Of a stretch of 64,000 nt of DNA, positions 35,226 to 45,471 are shown piece after piece. The notes beneath the pieces were generated by a model, which had not been told where the DNA came from, did not search any database, and saw only the letters and a list, made by a program, of their open reading frames with translations. This DNA comes from an uncultured Mesonia sp. (GTDB lineage: Bacteria; Bacteroidota; Bacteroidia; Flavobacteriales; Flavobacteriaceae). The stretch lies in contig CATQIB010000011.1 of NCBI GenBank assembly GCA_958296185.1, positions 40,404-104,403 of the forward strand, given 5' to 3'. The position numbers and the translations under genes were made by a program. The stretch's first letter is position 1, and every line of letters starts with the position of its first letter.

Positions 35226-38200
35226 ATGAGTGTACCTGTAATTACCCAAAAATTCAATGGGCTTTCGCAGATGAGCGATCTGCAAAATGCTTTAGAACAG
35301 CCAGAGGAATTATTTGCTAAAATACATGCGAAAGGATTGGTAGGATCAGCCTTATCTTTTGTTATTGCGAATACATTTAAGCAATTGGATAGGCCATTTT
35401 TACTGATATTTAATGATAAAGAAGAAGCGGCTTATTACTTAAATGATCTAGAGCAGCTCATAGGTGATAAAAATGTTTTATTTTATCCTGGCAGCTACCG
35501 TAGACCTTACCAGTTAGAAGAAACAGATAATGCCAATGTGTTGTTACGAGCCGAGGTGCTTAACAGGATCAACTCTCGCAAAAAACCGGCAGTTATAGTT
35601 ACCTATCCAGATGCGCTTTTTGAAAAAGTAGTTACACGTAAAGAATTAGACCGCAGTACTTTAAAAATTAGTTTGGGAGATCAACTTTCAATAGATTTTG
35701 TAAATGAGGTGCTTTTTGAATATAAATTTAAACGAGTAGATTTTGTTACCGAGCCAGGAGATTTCTCTGTACGAGGAGGTATAATTGATGTGTTTTCTTT
35801 TAGCAATGATGAACCTTATCGCATTGAGTTTTTTGGCGATGAGGTGGATAGCATCCGAAGCTTTGACGTAGAAACTCAATTATCTACAGACCGAGTAAAG
35901 AAAATAGCCATAATGCCCAATGTAGAAAATAAAAAACTACAAGAAGTACGGGCTAGCTTTCTAGATTATATCGCACAAAAAACCCTTGTCTTTGTTAAGA
36001 ATATAGACTTGTTATCTGCCCAATTAGACAAGCTTTTTGATAAGGCAGAAGAGGCTTTTAAAAAGCTATCTGAAGAAATAAAACACCAAACTCCGCAAGA
36101 ATTGTTTTGCGATGCGAAGACCTTTAAAAAACAACTCTTAGGATTTTCTGTTGTAGAAGTGGGAACACAAGCTTTTTTAAATCCGCAACAGCTTATTCAA
36201 TTTAATACAAGTCCGCAACCAGCATTTAATAAGAACTTCGATTTATTGGTAGAGAATCTCAATAAGAATCATGAAGCGGGTTTTACAAATTACATTTTTT
36301 GCGGCAGTGAGCAGCAGGCCAAACGTTTTCACGATATATTTGAGTCAGATGATATCAACCAAGATCAACAGGTGCATTATCAAACCGTTGTTTTGCCGTT
36401 ATTTCAGGGGTTTATCAATCAAGATACAAAACAAGTCTGCTATACCGACCATCAAATATTTGAGCGCTATCATAAATTCCATTTAAAAAACGGATATGCT
36501 AAAAAACAGGCCATAACGCTTAAAGAACTCACCAATTTAGAAGTGGGAGACTATGTTACTCATATCGATCACGGAATTGGAAAGTTTGGAGGCTTACAAA
36601 AAATAGATGTTGAAGGTAAAAAACAAGAGGCCATTAAATTGATTTACGGCGAACGCGATATTTTGTACGTAAGCATTCACTCGCTGCATAAAATTTCTAA
36701 GTATAATGGTAAAGACGGCAAAGCTCCCAAAATCTATAAACTAGGAAGTAAAGCATGGAAAAACCTAAAGAAAAAAACCAAGGCTCGCGTAAAGCATATT
36801 GCCTATAATTTAATCGAATTATACGCTAAACGCCGTCTTGAAAAAGGACATGCCTATGCGCCAGACTCTTACTTACAGCATGAGTTAGAGGCTTCTTTTA
36901 TTTATGAAGACACCCCAGATCAAAGTACCGCAACACAAGCTGTTAAAGAAGATATGGAGAGTGAGCAACCAATGGACCGTTTGGTATGTGGTGATGTAGG
37001 CTTTGGTAAAACAGAGGTAGCTATTCGGGCGGCATTTAAAGCAGTAGATAACGGTAAGCAAGTAGCCGTTCTCGTACCCACCACAATTTTGGCCTTTCAG
37101 CACCACCAAACTTTTAGCGAAAGACTCAAAGATTTCCCCGTTAGTGTAGATTACTTGAATAGGTTTAGAACTGCTAAAGAAAAAAAGCAAGTTTTAGAAG
37201 ACTTAGAAAACGGGAAAATAGATATTGTTATTGGTACGCATCAATTGGTGAATAAAAATGTTAAGTTTAAAGATCTTGGTTTGTTAATCGTTGATGAAGA
37301 ACAGAAGTTTGGAGTAGCAGTAAAAGATAAACTTAAAACCATTAAAGAAAACGTAGACACCCTGACGCTAACCGCTACGCCTATACCGCGTACGCTTCAA
37401 TTTAGTTTGATGGCCGCTCGAGATTTGAGCACTATTACCACGCCACCTCCCAATAGATACCCCATAGAAAGCCATGTGATTCGTTTCTCTGAAGAGGTTA
37501 TTAGGGATGCGGTAGCCTATGAAATACAGCGTGGCGGACAAGTGTTTTTTATTCACAATAGAATAGAAAATATTAAAGAAGTAGCCGGTATGTTGCAACG
37601 CCTAGTTCCCGATGCTAAAATAGGGGTGGGCCACGGCCAAATGGAGGGTAAAAAGCTAGAAAAGCTTATGCTAAGTTTTATGAATGGAGAATTTGATGTG
37701 CTCGTTTCGACTACCATTATAGAAAGCGGCTTAGACGTAAGTAATGCCAATACTATTTTTATAAATAATGCTAATAATTTTGGTTTATCAGATTTACACC
37801 AAATGCGTGGCAGGGTGGGACGTAGTAACAAAAAAGCCTTTTGTTATTTTATTACACCGCCCTATTCGGCTATGACCGATGATGCGCGAAAACGTATTAG
37901 TGCACTCGAACAGTTTTCTGAACTGGGTAGCGGCTTTAATATTGCCATGAAAGATTTAGAAATACGCGGTGCAGGTGATTTGTTGGGAGGCGAACAAAGT
38001 GGTTTTATTAATGAAATAGGTTTTGATACCTATCAAAAGATTTTAAATGAGGCTATTGAAGAATTAAAAGAAAACGAGTTTAAAGACTTATATGCGCACG
38101 AGAATGAAACCGAGGATAAAGTATTTGTAAAAGACACCCAAATAGATACCGATTTTGAAATCTTATTCCCCGATGATTATATCAATAATATTACAGAACG

Positions 38201-38591
38201 TTTAAATTTATATACCAAATTAAATGAGCTAACTACCGAAGAACAACTTCTAAATTTTGAAAAGGAACTTACAGATCGTTTTGGTCCTTTACCCGAGGAA
38301 GCTCAAGATTTATTAGATAGTGTGCGTATTAAATGGATTGCTTCTAAAATAGGGCTCGAAAAAATAATACTAAAGAAAGGTAAAATGGTAGGTTATTTTA
38401 TTGCCGATCAACAGTCTTCATTCTACCAGACGAAAACCTTCTCAAAGGTATTGCAGTACGTGCAAACCCATGCTCATTTGTGTAAGATGAAAGAAAAACA
38501 AACCCGTAACGGCTTGCGTTTACTTTTGAGTTTTGATAAAATTAAATCGGTTAAAGCAGCTTACGAAGTATTAAAACCCCTGGGGAGCTAA
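35226..38591 (+). CDS. mfd: Transcription-repair coupling factor
   Basis: The protein of 1121 residues displaces stalled RNA polymerase and recruits UvrA to lesions. It has the UvrB-homology region, the RNAP-interaction domain (LEVGDYVTHIDHGIGKFGG), SF2 motifs CGDVGFGKTEVAIRAAF, VDEEQKFGV, TATPIPRTL, RIENIKEVA, STTIIESGLDVSNAN and QMRGRVGRS, and the C-terminal TRCF domain. Length is normal. I place the start at MSVPVITQKF because the longer frame begins in the promoter TTG. Monocistronic; its stop overlaps the yraN stop. Confidence 0.95.
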   Translation: MSVPVITQKFNGLSQMSDLQNALEQPEELFAKIHAKGLVGSALSFVIANTFKQLDRPFLLIFNDKEEAAYYLNDLEQLIGDKNVLFYPGSYRRPYQLEETDNANVLLRAEVLNRINSRKKPAVIVTYPDALFEKVVTRKELDRSTLKISLGDQLSIDFVNEVLFEYKFKRVDFVTEPGDFSVRGGIIDVFSFSNDEPYRIEFFGDEVDSIRSFDVETQLSTDRVKKIAIMPNVENKKLQEVRASFLDYIAQKTLVFVKNIDLLSAQLDKLFDKAEEAFKKLSEEIKHQTPQELFCDAKTFKKQLLGFSVVEVGTQAFLNPQQLIQFNTSPQPAFNKNFDLLVENLNKNHEAGFTNYIFCGSEQQAKRFHDIFESDDINQDQQVHYQTVVLPLFQGFINQDTKQVCYTDHQIFERYHKFHLKNGYAKKQAITLKELTNLEVGDYVTHIDHGIGKFGGLQKIDVEGKKQEAIKLIYGERDILYVSIHSLHKISKYNGKDGKAPKIYKLGSKAWKNLKKKTKARVKHIAYNLIELYAKRRLEKGHAYAPDSYLQHELEASFIYEDTPDQSTATQAVKEDMESEQPMDRLVCGDVGFGKTEVAIRAAFKAVDNGKQVAVLVPTTILAFQHHQTFSERLKDFPVSVDYLNRFRTAKEKKQVLEDLENGKIDIVIGTHQLVNKNVKFKDLGLLIVDEEQKFGVAVKDKLKTIKENVDTLTLTATPIPRTLQFSLMAARDLSTITTPPPNRYPIESHVIRFSEEVIRDAVAYEIQRGGQVFFIHNRIENIKEVAGMLQRLVPDAKIGVGHGQMEGKKLEKLMLSFMNGEFDVLVSTTIIESGLDVSNANTIFINNANNFGLSDLHQMRGRVGRSNKKAFCYFITPPYSAMTDDARKRISALEQFSELGSGFNIAMKDLEIRGAGDLLGGEQSGFINEIGFDTYQKILNEAIEELKENEFKDLYAHENETEDKVFVKDTQIDTDFEILFPDDYINNITERLNLYTKLNELTTEEQLLNFEKELTDRFGPLPEEAQDLLDSVRIKWIASKIGLEKIILKKGKMVGYFIADQQSSFYQTKTFSKVLQYVQTHAHLCKMKEKQTRNGLRLLLSFDKIKSVKAAYEVLKPLGS

Positions 38592-38947
38592 AAAATATAA
38601 AAAGCATCTTTTAAATGCTCTAAACGCGTACCTTGTTTATTCATAATAATCGCAATAATGTCAAAGCGTACTTCTAAATCTAATTGATTGGTAGTTATAA
38701 AATGATCTACAGCGGTAACTAAAAGCTGAATTTGCTTGGGTTTTACAAAATCCTGTGGATTTCCAAAATCAGGTGTGCTACGAGTTTTTACCTCAATAAC
38801 ACATAGGCACTGCTCTTTTTGTGCAATAATATCTACCTCTGCTTTTAAGTACCGGTAATTTTTTTCTAAAATGGAATAGCCTTCATTAACCAAGTGCTCT
38901 AAGGCAAGTGCTTCCCCTTTTTTACCTAAATCATTATGTGTAGCCAT
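38588..38947 (-). CDS. yraN: YraN family protein (UPF0102)
   Basis: A 119-residue Holliday-junction-resolvase-like protein of the YraN family. Motifs: GKKGEALALEHLVNEGYSILEKNYR at the N-terminus, then KAEVDIIAQ and CVIEVKTRS, which carry the D-(E/V)K metal site of restriction-type nucleases. The function is unproven. It converges with mfd, with the two stop codons overlapping, and no terminator hairpin was seen between them. Confidence 0.92.
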   Translation of the reverse strand: MATHNDLGKKGEALALEHLVNEGYSILEKNYRYLKAEVDIIAQKEQCLCVIEVKTRSTPDFGNPQDFVKPKQIQLLVTAVDHFITTNQLDLEVRFDIIAIIMNKQGTRLEHLKDAFYIF

Positions 38948-38957
38948 AGCAATTTTT

Positions 38958-38969
38958 CTTTACGGATTT
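38958..38969 (+). repeat. Copy of dispersed 12-mer CTTTACGGATTT
   Basis: An intergenic exact copy between yraN and the S9 peptidase gene. See the copies at 18, 9127, 11482 and 52686. Confidence 0.4.
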
Positions 38970-39057
38970 GTAAACCACTAATAAGTAGCCGATTATTGAA
39001 CTAACAAGATACACATTTTAACATAATCTAGCTTGGTTTTTCCGCTGCTAAAATGAT

Positions 39058-39065
39058 TATCTTTG
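39058..39065 (+). promoter_or_regulatory. -7 promoter box of the S9 peptidase gene
   Basis: TATCTTTG is an exact -7 match, 25 bases before the ATG. A TTG at 39033 is 22 bases upstream, slightly long for a -33 element. Confidence 0.45.
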
Positions 39066-39090
39066 AAATCCTTTTTAAACATTAAGAGTG

Positions 39091-41004
39091 ATGATTATGA
39101 AGAAAATTTTAATTTTTTTAAGCCTAATGATTAGTGGAAACCTTGTTATGAGTCAGGAAAAAATGACTCCAGAAACTTTATGGAGTTTAAAGCGTTTGAG
39201 TGTAATAGGGGTAGATCAAGCCCAAAATTACATTTATTACAAGTTGAGCATACCTAATATTGAAAATGACAATTTTGATTCGGAGTATTACAAAATTCCG
39301 CTTGACGGGAAAAACCCTATACGCATCAGTAAAAATAGAGCAGAGTTAATCGGAAAAAAAATCTCACCTGATGGTAAGTACGAGCTTTTTCATCAACCCG
39401 TAGCGATTGAAAAAATAAAGGCAAAAGACAAATATGAGGAGCTACCCAAAGCTAACGCTTACGTTTACACGGATTTAGATATTAGGCACTGGGACACTTG
39501 GTCAGACGGTAGCTTTAATCACGTGTTTTATAAAGTTAAGGGCTATAGCGATGCTAATGGCATAGATATAATGGCAGAAGAACCTTACCACTCACCTCAA
39601 AAGCCTTTTGGTGGCGCCGAAGATTATATCTGGGGTCCAGAGGGGAAGTATATTTACTATGTAAGCAAAAAACTAAAGGGTAAAAGTTATGCGCAAAGTA
39701 CCAATACAGCTATTTATAGGTATTCTATTGAGACCAAAGAAACGGTAAATATCACTCAAGATAATAAAGGATACGATACCCAGCCTCAGTTTTCAAAAAA
39801 TGGAGATTTGGCTTATTTGCAAATGAAAAAAGACGGCTATGAAGCCGATAAAAATGACTTGATTGTACTGTCAAATGGCGTGAAGCAAAACTTAACCGCC
39901 CAGTGGGATGGTACTGTGGCAAGCTATAAATGGGCAAACGATGGAAAAAGAATTTATTTTACTGCACCCATTGGTGGAACCATACAATTATTTGAGGTTG
40001 ATTTTCCTGGTAAAAAGAGAAAGATGCCGGTGGTAACGCAATTAACTTCAGGAATTTTTGATATAAAAAGTATTATTTTAGAAAAAGATAATAAGCTTTA
40101 CGTGACGAGGACAGATATGAATCACGCCGCTGAGATTTTTGCTTTTGATTTGAAAAAGGAATCTTTTGAGCAGTTGACTCATATCAACGATGAGGTGTAT
40201 GCTCAAATTGCTATGCCCGAAATTCAAAAACGCTATGTGACCGCTTCTGATGGTAAAAAAATGTTGGTGTGGGTAATTTTACCGCCTAGTTTTGATGAAA
40301 ACAAGAAATATCCTGCGTTGCTTTATGCTCAAGGCGGACCCCAATCTCCGCTCTCACAATTCTATTCGTTTCGATGGAATTTTCAATTAATGGCATCACA
40401 AGGTTATGTCGTAATTGCGCCTAACCGTAGAGGAATGCCTGGCCATGGTGTTAAATGGAATGAAGACATCAGTAAAGATTGGGGCGGACAAGTTATCAAT
40501 GATTATATAAGTGCTACAGATGCTTTGGCAAAAGAATCCTACATAGATGAAGAGCGAATAGCGGCAGTAGGAGCTAGTTTTGGGGGTTACTCTGTCTTTT
40601 ATTTGGCTGGAATGCACGAGAATAAGTATAAGACTTTTATTGCTCACGATGGTGTTTTTGATACCCGAAGTATGTACGGTACTACAGAAGAGCTATTTTT
40701 TGTAAATCACGATTTTGGTGGCGCTTACTGGGAAACTGAAAATAAGGATGCGCAGCGCGCTTACCACGATTTTAACCCAATTACTCACGTTAAAAATTGG
40801 AATACCCCCATTTTTATTATTCAAGGAGGAAAAGATTACCGTGTGCCCATTGAACAAGGATTAAGCGCCTACCAAGCGGCGCAATTGTTGGGCATAAAAA
40901 GTAAATTATTGTATCTACCAGAAGAAAATCATTGGGTATTAAATCCGCAAAACGCATTGGTTTGGCAACACGAATTTTTCAATTGGTTAAAGGAGACCTT
41001 ATAA
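39091..41004 (+). CDS. S9 family prolyl oligopeptidase-type peptidase
   Basis: The protein of about 637 residues has a signal peptide (MKKILIFLSLMISGNLVMSQ), an N-terminal seven-bladed propeller and a C-terminal alpha/beta hydrolase. The catalytic Ser is in GASFGGYS, the acid in GGKDYRVP and the His in EENHWVL. This is a dipeptidyl-peptidase IV-like enzyme, probably periplasmic, that removes short peptides. Three in-frame starts exist (GTG 39088, ATG 39091, ATG 39097); the exact one is uncertain. It has a promoter and a good terminator of its own. Confidence 0.9.
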   Translation: MIMKKILIFLSLMISGNLVMSQEKMTPETLWSLKRLSVIGVDQAQNYIYYKLSIPNIENDNFDSEYYKIPLDGKNPIRISKNRAELIGKKISPDGKYELFHQPVAIEKIKAKDKYEELPKANAYVYTDLDIRHWDTWSDGSFNHVFYKVKGYSDANGIDIMAEEPYHSPQKPFGGAEDYIWGPEGKYIYYVSKKLKGKSYAQSTNTAIYRYSIETKETVNITQDNKGYDTQPQFSKNGDLAYLQMKKDGYEADKNDLIVLSNGVKQNLTAQWDGTVASYKWANDGKRIYFTAPIGGTIQLFEVDFPGKKRKMPVVTQLTSGIFDIKSIILEKDNKLYVTRTDMNHAAEIFAFDLKKESFEQLTHINDEVYAQIAMPEIQKRYVTASDGKKMLVWVILPPSFDENKKYPALLYAQGGPQSPLSQFYSFRWNFQLMASQGYVVIAPNRRGMPGHGVKWNEDISKDWGGQVINDYISATDALAKESYIDEERIAAVGASFGGYSVFYLAGMHENKYKTFIAHDGVFDTRSMYGTTEELFFVNHDFGGAYWETENKDAQRAYHDFNPITHVKNWNTPIFIIQGGKDYRVPIEQGLSAYQAAQLLGIKSKLLYLPEENHWVLNPQNALVWQHEFFNWLKETL

Positions 41005-41009
41005 AATTC

Positions 41010-41038
41010 AAAAGCTGCTCGGAAGAGCAGCTTTTTTT
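41010..41038. terminator. Bidirectional terminator after the S9 peptidase gene
   Basis: AAAAGCTGCTC (41010-41020), loop GGAA, and GAGCAGCTTTT (41025-41035) form an 11-bp stem followed by Ts. The sequence serves the converging S9 peptidase and sdhB genes. Confidence 0.85.
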
Positions 41039-41041
41039 AAT

Positions 41042-41791
41042 TTACTTTTTAAATTTGGCTCTTAGGTATTCGTAATTGAGCTTCGCTATGTGCAGTACGC
41101 TGATATCTTGAGGGCATTCTACTTGACAAGCTTCTGTATTGGTGCAATGACCAAATTTAAGTTCATCCATTCGGTTCACCATATTTAACACTCTTTTTTC
41201 TCGCTCTGCTTTTCCTTGGGGCAAAGAAGCCAAGTGGCTAATTTTGGCGCCAACAAATAGTGCTGCACTTTCATTTTTACAAGTGGCCACGCAAGCGCCA
41301 CAGCCAATACAAGCGGCTGCATCAAAAGCCTGCTCTGCTATTTCTTGAGGTATTGGAGTGGTATTCGCTTCGGGAGCTTGTCCTGTTTCAACGCCAATAT
41401 ATCCGCCAGACGCAATAAGGGTGTCAAAAGCACTACGATCAACTTTAAGGTCTTTTAAAACAGGGAAGGCCTTAGCCCTAAAAGGTTCAATAACGATAGT
41501 ATCACCGTCTTTAAATTCTCGCAAATGTAACTGGCAAGTAGTAATATTCTTTGGTTCACCGTGGGCTATACCATTAATCATTACACCACATTGACCGCAA
41601 ATACCTTCGCGGCAATCGTGATCAAATTCTACGGGTTCTTCTTTGTTTTTTATTAATTGTAAGTTTAGCGTGTCTAACATTTCTAAAAAAGACATCGCAG
41701 GATTTAAATCTTTAAGCTCATAAGTGTTGAACTTTCCGAGATCATCAGAATTTTTTTGTCGCCATATTTTCAATTGAAGTTTCATAGGCAT
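41042..41791 (-). CDS. sdhB: Succinate dehydrogenase/fumarate reductase iron-sulfur subunit
   Basis: The 249-residue protein carries a plant-type [2Fe-2S] site (DHDCREGICGQCGVMI), and CIGCGACVATCKNES with further cysteines in CTNTEACQVECPQ for the [4Fe-4S] and [3Fe-4S] clusters. It moves electrons from SdhA to the membrane anchor. The gene order sdhC-sdhA-sdhB and the single-cytochrome anchor fit the Bacteroidota enzyme type. Its first codon overlaps the sdhA stop by one base. Confidence 0.95.
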   Translation of the reverse strand: MPMKLQLKIWRQKNSDDLGKFNTYELKDLNPAMSFLEMLDTLNLQLIKNKEEPVEFDHDCREGICGQCGVMINGIAHGEPKNITTCQLHLREFKDGDTIVIEPFRAKAFPVLKDLKVDRSAFDTLIASGGYIGVETGQAPEANTTPIPQEIAEQAFDAAACIGCGACVATCKNESAALFVGAKISHLASLPQGKAEREKRVLNMVNRMDELKFGHCTNTEACQVECPQDISVLHIAKLNYEYLRAKFKK

Positions 41792-43713
41792 TATATGTAG
41801 GATCGTGTACTTAAAGACACGTTTTTGAACACTAATTTTTCTTTATGCAATTCGGGTTGGCTAGGATTTCCTGTCCATTCCCAAGCAGCAGTATAGGCAT
41901 AATCATTATCATTTCTTACCGCCTCTCCTTCGTCGCTCTGGTATTCTTCTCTAAAATGAGTCCCGCAAGACTCTTCTCTATTAAGCGCGTCTAAGCACAT
42001 TAATTCGGCGAGCTCAAAATAGTCTGCTATACGGCCCGCTTTTTCCAACTCACTGTTTATTTGATTGGTATCACCAAGAACAAGAAGATTGGTTTTAAAT
42101 TCTTCTCGAAGCCTCTGTATTTCTTTTATAACAAAAGTTAAGCCCTTGCGAGATCGAGACAATCCGCAATAATCATACAGCAATTTACCAAGTTCTTTGT
42201 GGTACTCATCTGGTGTTTTAGTGCCGTTGGTATTGAGGTAAGTTTGAAGCTGCGTTTTTACCCGCTCCTCGGCATCGATAAACGTTTGGCTATGCGTAGC
42301 GGGTTTAGGCTTATCAATTTGTGTGGCGAGATAATTTTGTAGGGTATAGGGTAAAATATAGTAGCCATCTACACAAGCCTGTAATAATGAATTGGCTCCT
42401 AAACGATTGGCGCCGTGGTCTGAAAAATTGGCTTCTCCTATGGCAAATAACCCAGCAATGCTGGTTTGTAAATCATAATCTACCCAAAGACCGCCCATAG
42501 AAAAATGAGCAGAAGGAGATATTTTCATAGGTTCTTTAAAAGCATTTATTCCTGTAATTTTCTCATACATATCAAATAAATTACCGTAGCGTTTTTGAAT
42601 GGTGGTTTTACCTAAATCTTTAATCGCTTTGGCGAAATCTAAGTAAACGGCATTTTTTAATTCACCAACCCCAAACCCATTATCTATTTGTTCTTTAGCG
42701 GCTCTTGAGGCAATATCACGCGGAGCTAAGTTACCGTAAGAAGGATACTTGCGTTCTAGGTAATAATCTCTATCCGATTCAGGAATTTCATTAGGATTTC
42801 GGGCGTCTTTTTTATTTTTAGGAACCCAAATTCGGCCATCATTGCGCAAGGACTCCGACATCAAGGTAAGTTTAGACTGGTAGCTTCCGCTTTGAGGTAA
42901 ACTGGTGGGGTGAAATTGAGTCCAACTAGGATTTGCCATTAGCGCACCTTTCTTATGGGCACGCCAAATAGCCGATGCATTGCAACCCATAGCCAAAGTG
43001 GATAAATAATATATTTTCCCAAAACCGCCACTGGCAATAATCACAGCGTGAGCTGCATGTCTTTCGATCTTACCTGAAACTAAATTTCTGGTGATTATAC
43101 CTTTTGCGGTATTGTTTTCACAAACCAGCTCTAACATTTCGTGCCGATTAAAGATTTTCACTTTTCCTTTTGCTTGTTGTCTAAGCAAAGCTTGGTAGGC
43201 GCCTAAAAGCAGTTGCTGACCTGTTTGTCCTCGAGCATAGAAGGTACGCGATACTTGCACACCACCAAAAGACCGGTTACTTAGATAACCGCTATACTCC
43301 CGAGCAAAAGGAACTCCCTGTGCTACCGCTTGATCGATAAGCGCTGCAGAGCATTGTGCCAATCTATAAGTGTTGGCCTCTCGTGCTCTAAAGTCCCCTC
43401 CTTTTAGGGTGTCAAAAAACATACGTTGTACGCTATCGCCATCATTTTTATAATTTTTCATGGCATTTACTCCGCCTTGAGCGGCAACAGAGTGTGCCCT
43501 ACGAGGAGAATCTTGAAAACAAAAGCTTTTAACTTGATAACCCATTTCGGCTAAAGAAGCTGCAGCTGAAGCGCCTGAAAGCCCTGTGCCTATTACAATA
43601 ACTTCTAATTTCTTTCGGTTGTTTGGACTCACCAGCTTGGCTTGATCTTTATAGTTTTGCCATTTTTTTTCCAATGGTCCTTCTGGTATTTTTGCTGCTA
43701 TAAAATTTGCCAT
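41791..43713 (-). CDS. sdhA: Succinate dehydrogenase/fumarate reductase flavoprotein subunit
   Basis: A 640-residue FAD subunit with the dinucleotide motif [17 protein letters not shown], the FAD-attachment region [17 protein letters not shown] (His carries covalent FAD), the active-site [15 protein letters not shown] and the substrate-binding HFREEYQ near the C-terminus. It oxidises succinate to fumarate, or the reverse. It starts one base after sdhC and overlaps sdhB. Bacteroidota SdhA is usually a little longer, but no missing motif is seen. Confidence 0.95.
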   Translation of the reverse strand: MANFIAAKIPEGPLEKKWQNYKDQAKLVSPNNRKKLEVIVIGTGLSGASAAASLAEMGYQVKSFCFQDSPRRAHSVAAQGGVNAMKNYKNDGDSVQRMFFDTLKGGDFRAREANTYRLAQCSAALIDQAVAQGVPFAREYSGYLSNRSFGGVQVSRTFYARGQTGQQLLLGAYQALLRQQAKGKVKIFNRHEMLELVCENNTAKGIITRNLVSGKIERHAAHAVIIASGGFGKIYYLSTLAMGCNASAIWRAHKKGALMANPSWTQFHPTSLPQSGSYQSKLTLMSESLRNDGRIWVPKNKKDARNPNEIPESDRDYYLERKYPSYGNLAPRDIASRAAKEQIDNGFGVGELKNAVYLDFAKAIKDLGKTTIQKRYGNLFDMYEKITGINAFKEPMKISPSAHFSMGGLWVDYDLQTSIAGLFAIGEANFSDHGANRLGANSLLQACVDGYYILPYTLQNYLATQIDKPKPATHSQTFIDAEERVKTQLQTYLNTNGTKTPDEYHKELGKLLYDYCGLSRSRKGLTFVIKEIQRLREEFKTNLLVLGDTNQINSELEKAGRIADYFELAELMCLDALNREESCGTHFREEYQSDEGEAVRNDNDYAYTAAWEWTGNPSQPELHKEKLVFKNVSLSTRSYI

Positions 43714-43714
43714 A

Positions 43715-44380
43715 TCAACTAGAGATAAAAATATAAATCGGTATGCCTAGATACCCTATACACATCAGTAAAGAAAAAATTACTCCAATTAGCTTTATTA
43801 TTTGCGCATAATAAGGATGGTAAAGCCCTAGGCTGCGAAATGCGCTAAAGAAACCATGCAAAAGGTGAAAAAATAAGGCTAGAATAGCTACGCTATACCA
43901 ACCTACATAGCCTATGTTCTGAAAGGATGCTATAACCAATTGGTACAAATCTTTGTTACCCTGTTGATCAAGTGGCAGTTCACCAAATTTAAACGGATAC
44001 CAAAAGTCATAAAAATGAATGACTAAAAAAGCAAATAATATTACTCCTAAAAGCATCATTTGCCTTGAATACCACTTACTGGCTCTTTTACGAGCATCAT
44101 AACGGTACCTAGTCTTTTTACTTTTTCGGGATTTAAAACTAAGATAAATAGCGTCAATGCTATGCAGTATGATACTGATGTAAAGTACGTAAGCGATTAT
44201 TTTAACCAGTATATTTCCCGATAAAAAGGCACTGTATGCATTATATTGTAATTGAGCTTCATCTTCAGGAAGCAAAAGCTGAAAATTTCCTAGTAAATGA
44301 ATTACCAGAAATAGACAAAGAAAAAGACCAGTAATGGCCATTAAGTATTTTCTAGAAATAGTAGAGGAAAACCCAAGCAT
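43715..44380 (-). CDS. sdhC: Succinate dehydrogenase cytochrome b subunit
   Basis: A 221-residue membrane anchor with five hydrophobic helices and several conserved His ([37 protein letters not shown]). This is the single-subunit cytochrome b type (about 220 residues) found in Bacteroidota succinate:menaquinone oxidoreductases, where two hemes b are bound. First gene of the leftward sdhCAB operon. A near -7 box (TATTTTAG) precedes the gene. Confidence 0.92.
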   Translation of the reverse strand: MLGFSSTISRKYLMAITGLFLCLFLVIHLLGNFQLLLPEDEAQLQYNAYSAFLSGNILVKIIAYVLYISIILHSIDAIYLSFKSRKSKKTRYRYDARKRASKWYSRQMMLLGVILFAFLVIHFYDFWYPFKFGELPLDQQGNKDLYQLVIASFQNIGYVGWYSVAILALFFHLLHGFFSAFRSLGLYHPYYAQIIKLIGVIFSLLMCIGYLGIPIYIFISS

Positions 44381-44487
44381 ACTGAGACAATTAGAAGTTC
44401 CTAAAATACAGTTTTCAATTGATTATTCCCCAGCTTTTCTATATACAATGGCTAAAGTTTGATAATTATCAGTTTTTCCCTATTGTT

Positions 44488-45384
44488 TTAAATGTATTTT
44501 AGTTCACTTTGGTGACGTGAAACATCGAGTTGCACTTTTTTACCTAAGGCTATAGCTTGATTTTCTTCAAGGTGCCCTGCAGGAAAATTATAAGCCACAG
44601 GAAAATCGTAAGGGGCTACGGCTTCTTGAATAATTTCTAAAGCATTTTGACCAAAAGGAACTGTATTGTCATTCATATCGCTCATACCTCCTACAATGAG
44701 GCCGCTAATTTTGTTGAACCACCCGTTGCGTTTTAAATTTTGTAGCATCCTGTCAATATGGTACAAATACTCATCTAAGTCCTCGATAAACAAAATCTTA
44801 TGCTGTAAATCTAAGTCGCTGCGACTGCCTATTAGCGAAAACAAAACCGAAAGATTACCGCCTACCAAAATGCCCTTTGCCTTACCCGGTTTATTCTGGC
44901 TATGACCTTTAAATGTGTAGCACCAATTTTTTGCGAAAAGCAATTGCTTTAAAGAGGCTTGTGTATTAGGTGTTTTTGTTTCTATGCCAAGACAAATTTG
45001 AGCGTGAAGGCTCGCAACCTTAAGTTTATTTAAATGGCTATGTAATACAGTTATATCGCTATAACCTATCAGCCATTTAGGATCTTGTTGAAAAGCTGTA
45101 AAATCTACTAAATCTAAAATACGTACAGTACCATAACCGCCTTTGGCACACCAGATAGCTCGTACTTTTGGATCGTTAAGTTGTTTTTGAAGATCTTGAG
45201 CACGTTGCTCATCTGTACCAGCAAATTGGTGACTTGATAACCCGATACTGCTGCCTAAAACCGGAACGAGCTCCCAAGATTCTAATAAACGTAAAGCGGG
45301 ATTTAAGTCTTCTGGATTAACTTTTCTAGCAGTAGCAATTATGGCAACGCGGTCTCCTTTTTTTAAAGCCTTAGGAATCTTCAT
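44488..45384 (-). CDS. LD-carboxypeptidase (peptidase S66 family)
   Basis: The 298-residue S66 peptidase cleaves the terminal D-Ala from muropeptide tetrapeptides in peptidoglycan recycling. The N-terminal half has CAKGGYGTVRILD and the nucleophile Ser in IGYSDITVLHSHL; the C-terminal half has EDLDEYLYHIDRML, GNLSVLFSLIG-type turns and PAGHLEENQA with the catalytic His. No signal peptide, consistent with a cytosolic LdcA-like enzyme. It stands alone, upstream of sdhC by about 110 bases. Confidence 0.9.
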   Translation of the reverse strand: MKIPKALKKGDRVAIIATARKVNPEDLNPALRLLESWELVPVLGSSIGLSSHQFAGTDEQRAQDLQKQLNDPKVRAIWCAKGGYGTVRILDLVDFTAFQQDPKWLIGYSDITVLHSHLNKLKVASLHAQICLGIETKTPNTQASLKQLLFAKNWCYTFKGHSQNKPGKAKGILVGGNLSVLFSLIGSRSDLDLQHKILFIEDLDEYLYHIDRMLQNLKRNGWFNKISGLIVGGMSDMNDNTVPFGQNALEIIQEAVAPYDFPVAYNFPAGHLEENQAIALGKKVQLDVSRHQSELKYI

Positions 45385-45417
45385 AATATAAAATTAATTG
45401 GAGTTGTAAGATAAAAA

Positions 45418-45446
45418 AATCCCTCAACTTTACAAGCTAAGGGATT
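45418..45446 (-). terminator. Terminator after the lipoprotein gene
   Basis: On the minus strand AATCCCT pairs with AGGGATT over a 15-base loop, followed by a T run (A run at 45413-45419 on the plus strand). It ends the leftward lipoprotein gene and separates it from the LD-carboxypeptidase gene. Confidence 0.6.
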
Positions 45447-45471
45447 GTGTATAGCAACGTAATAATGACAT

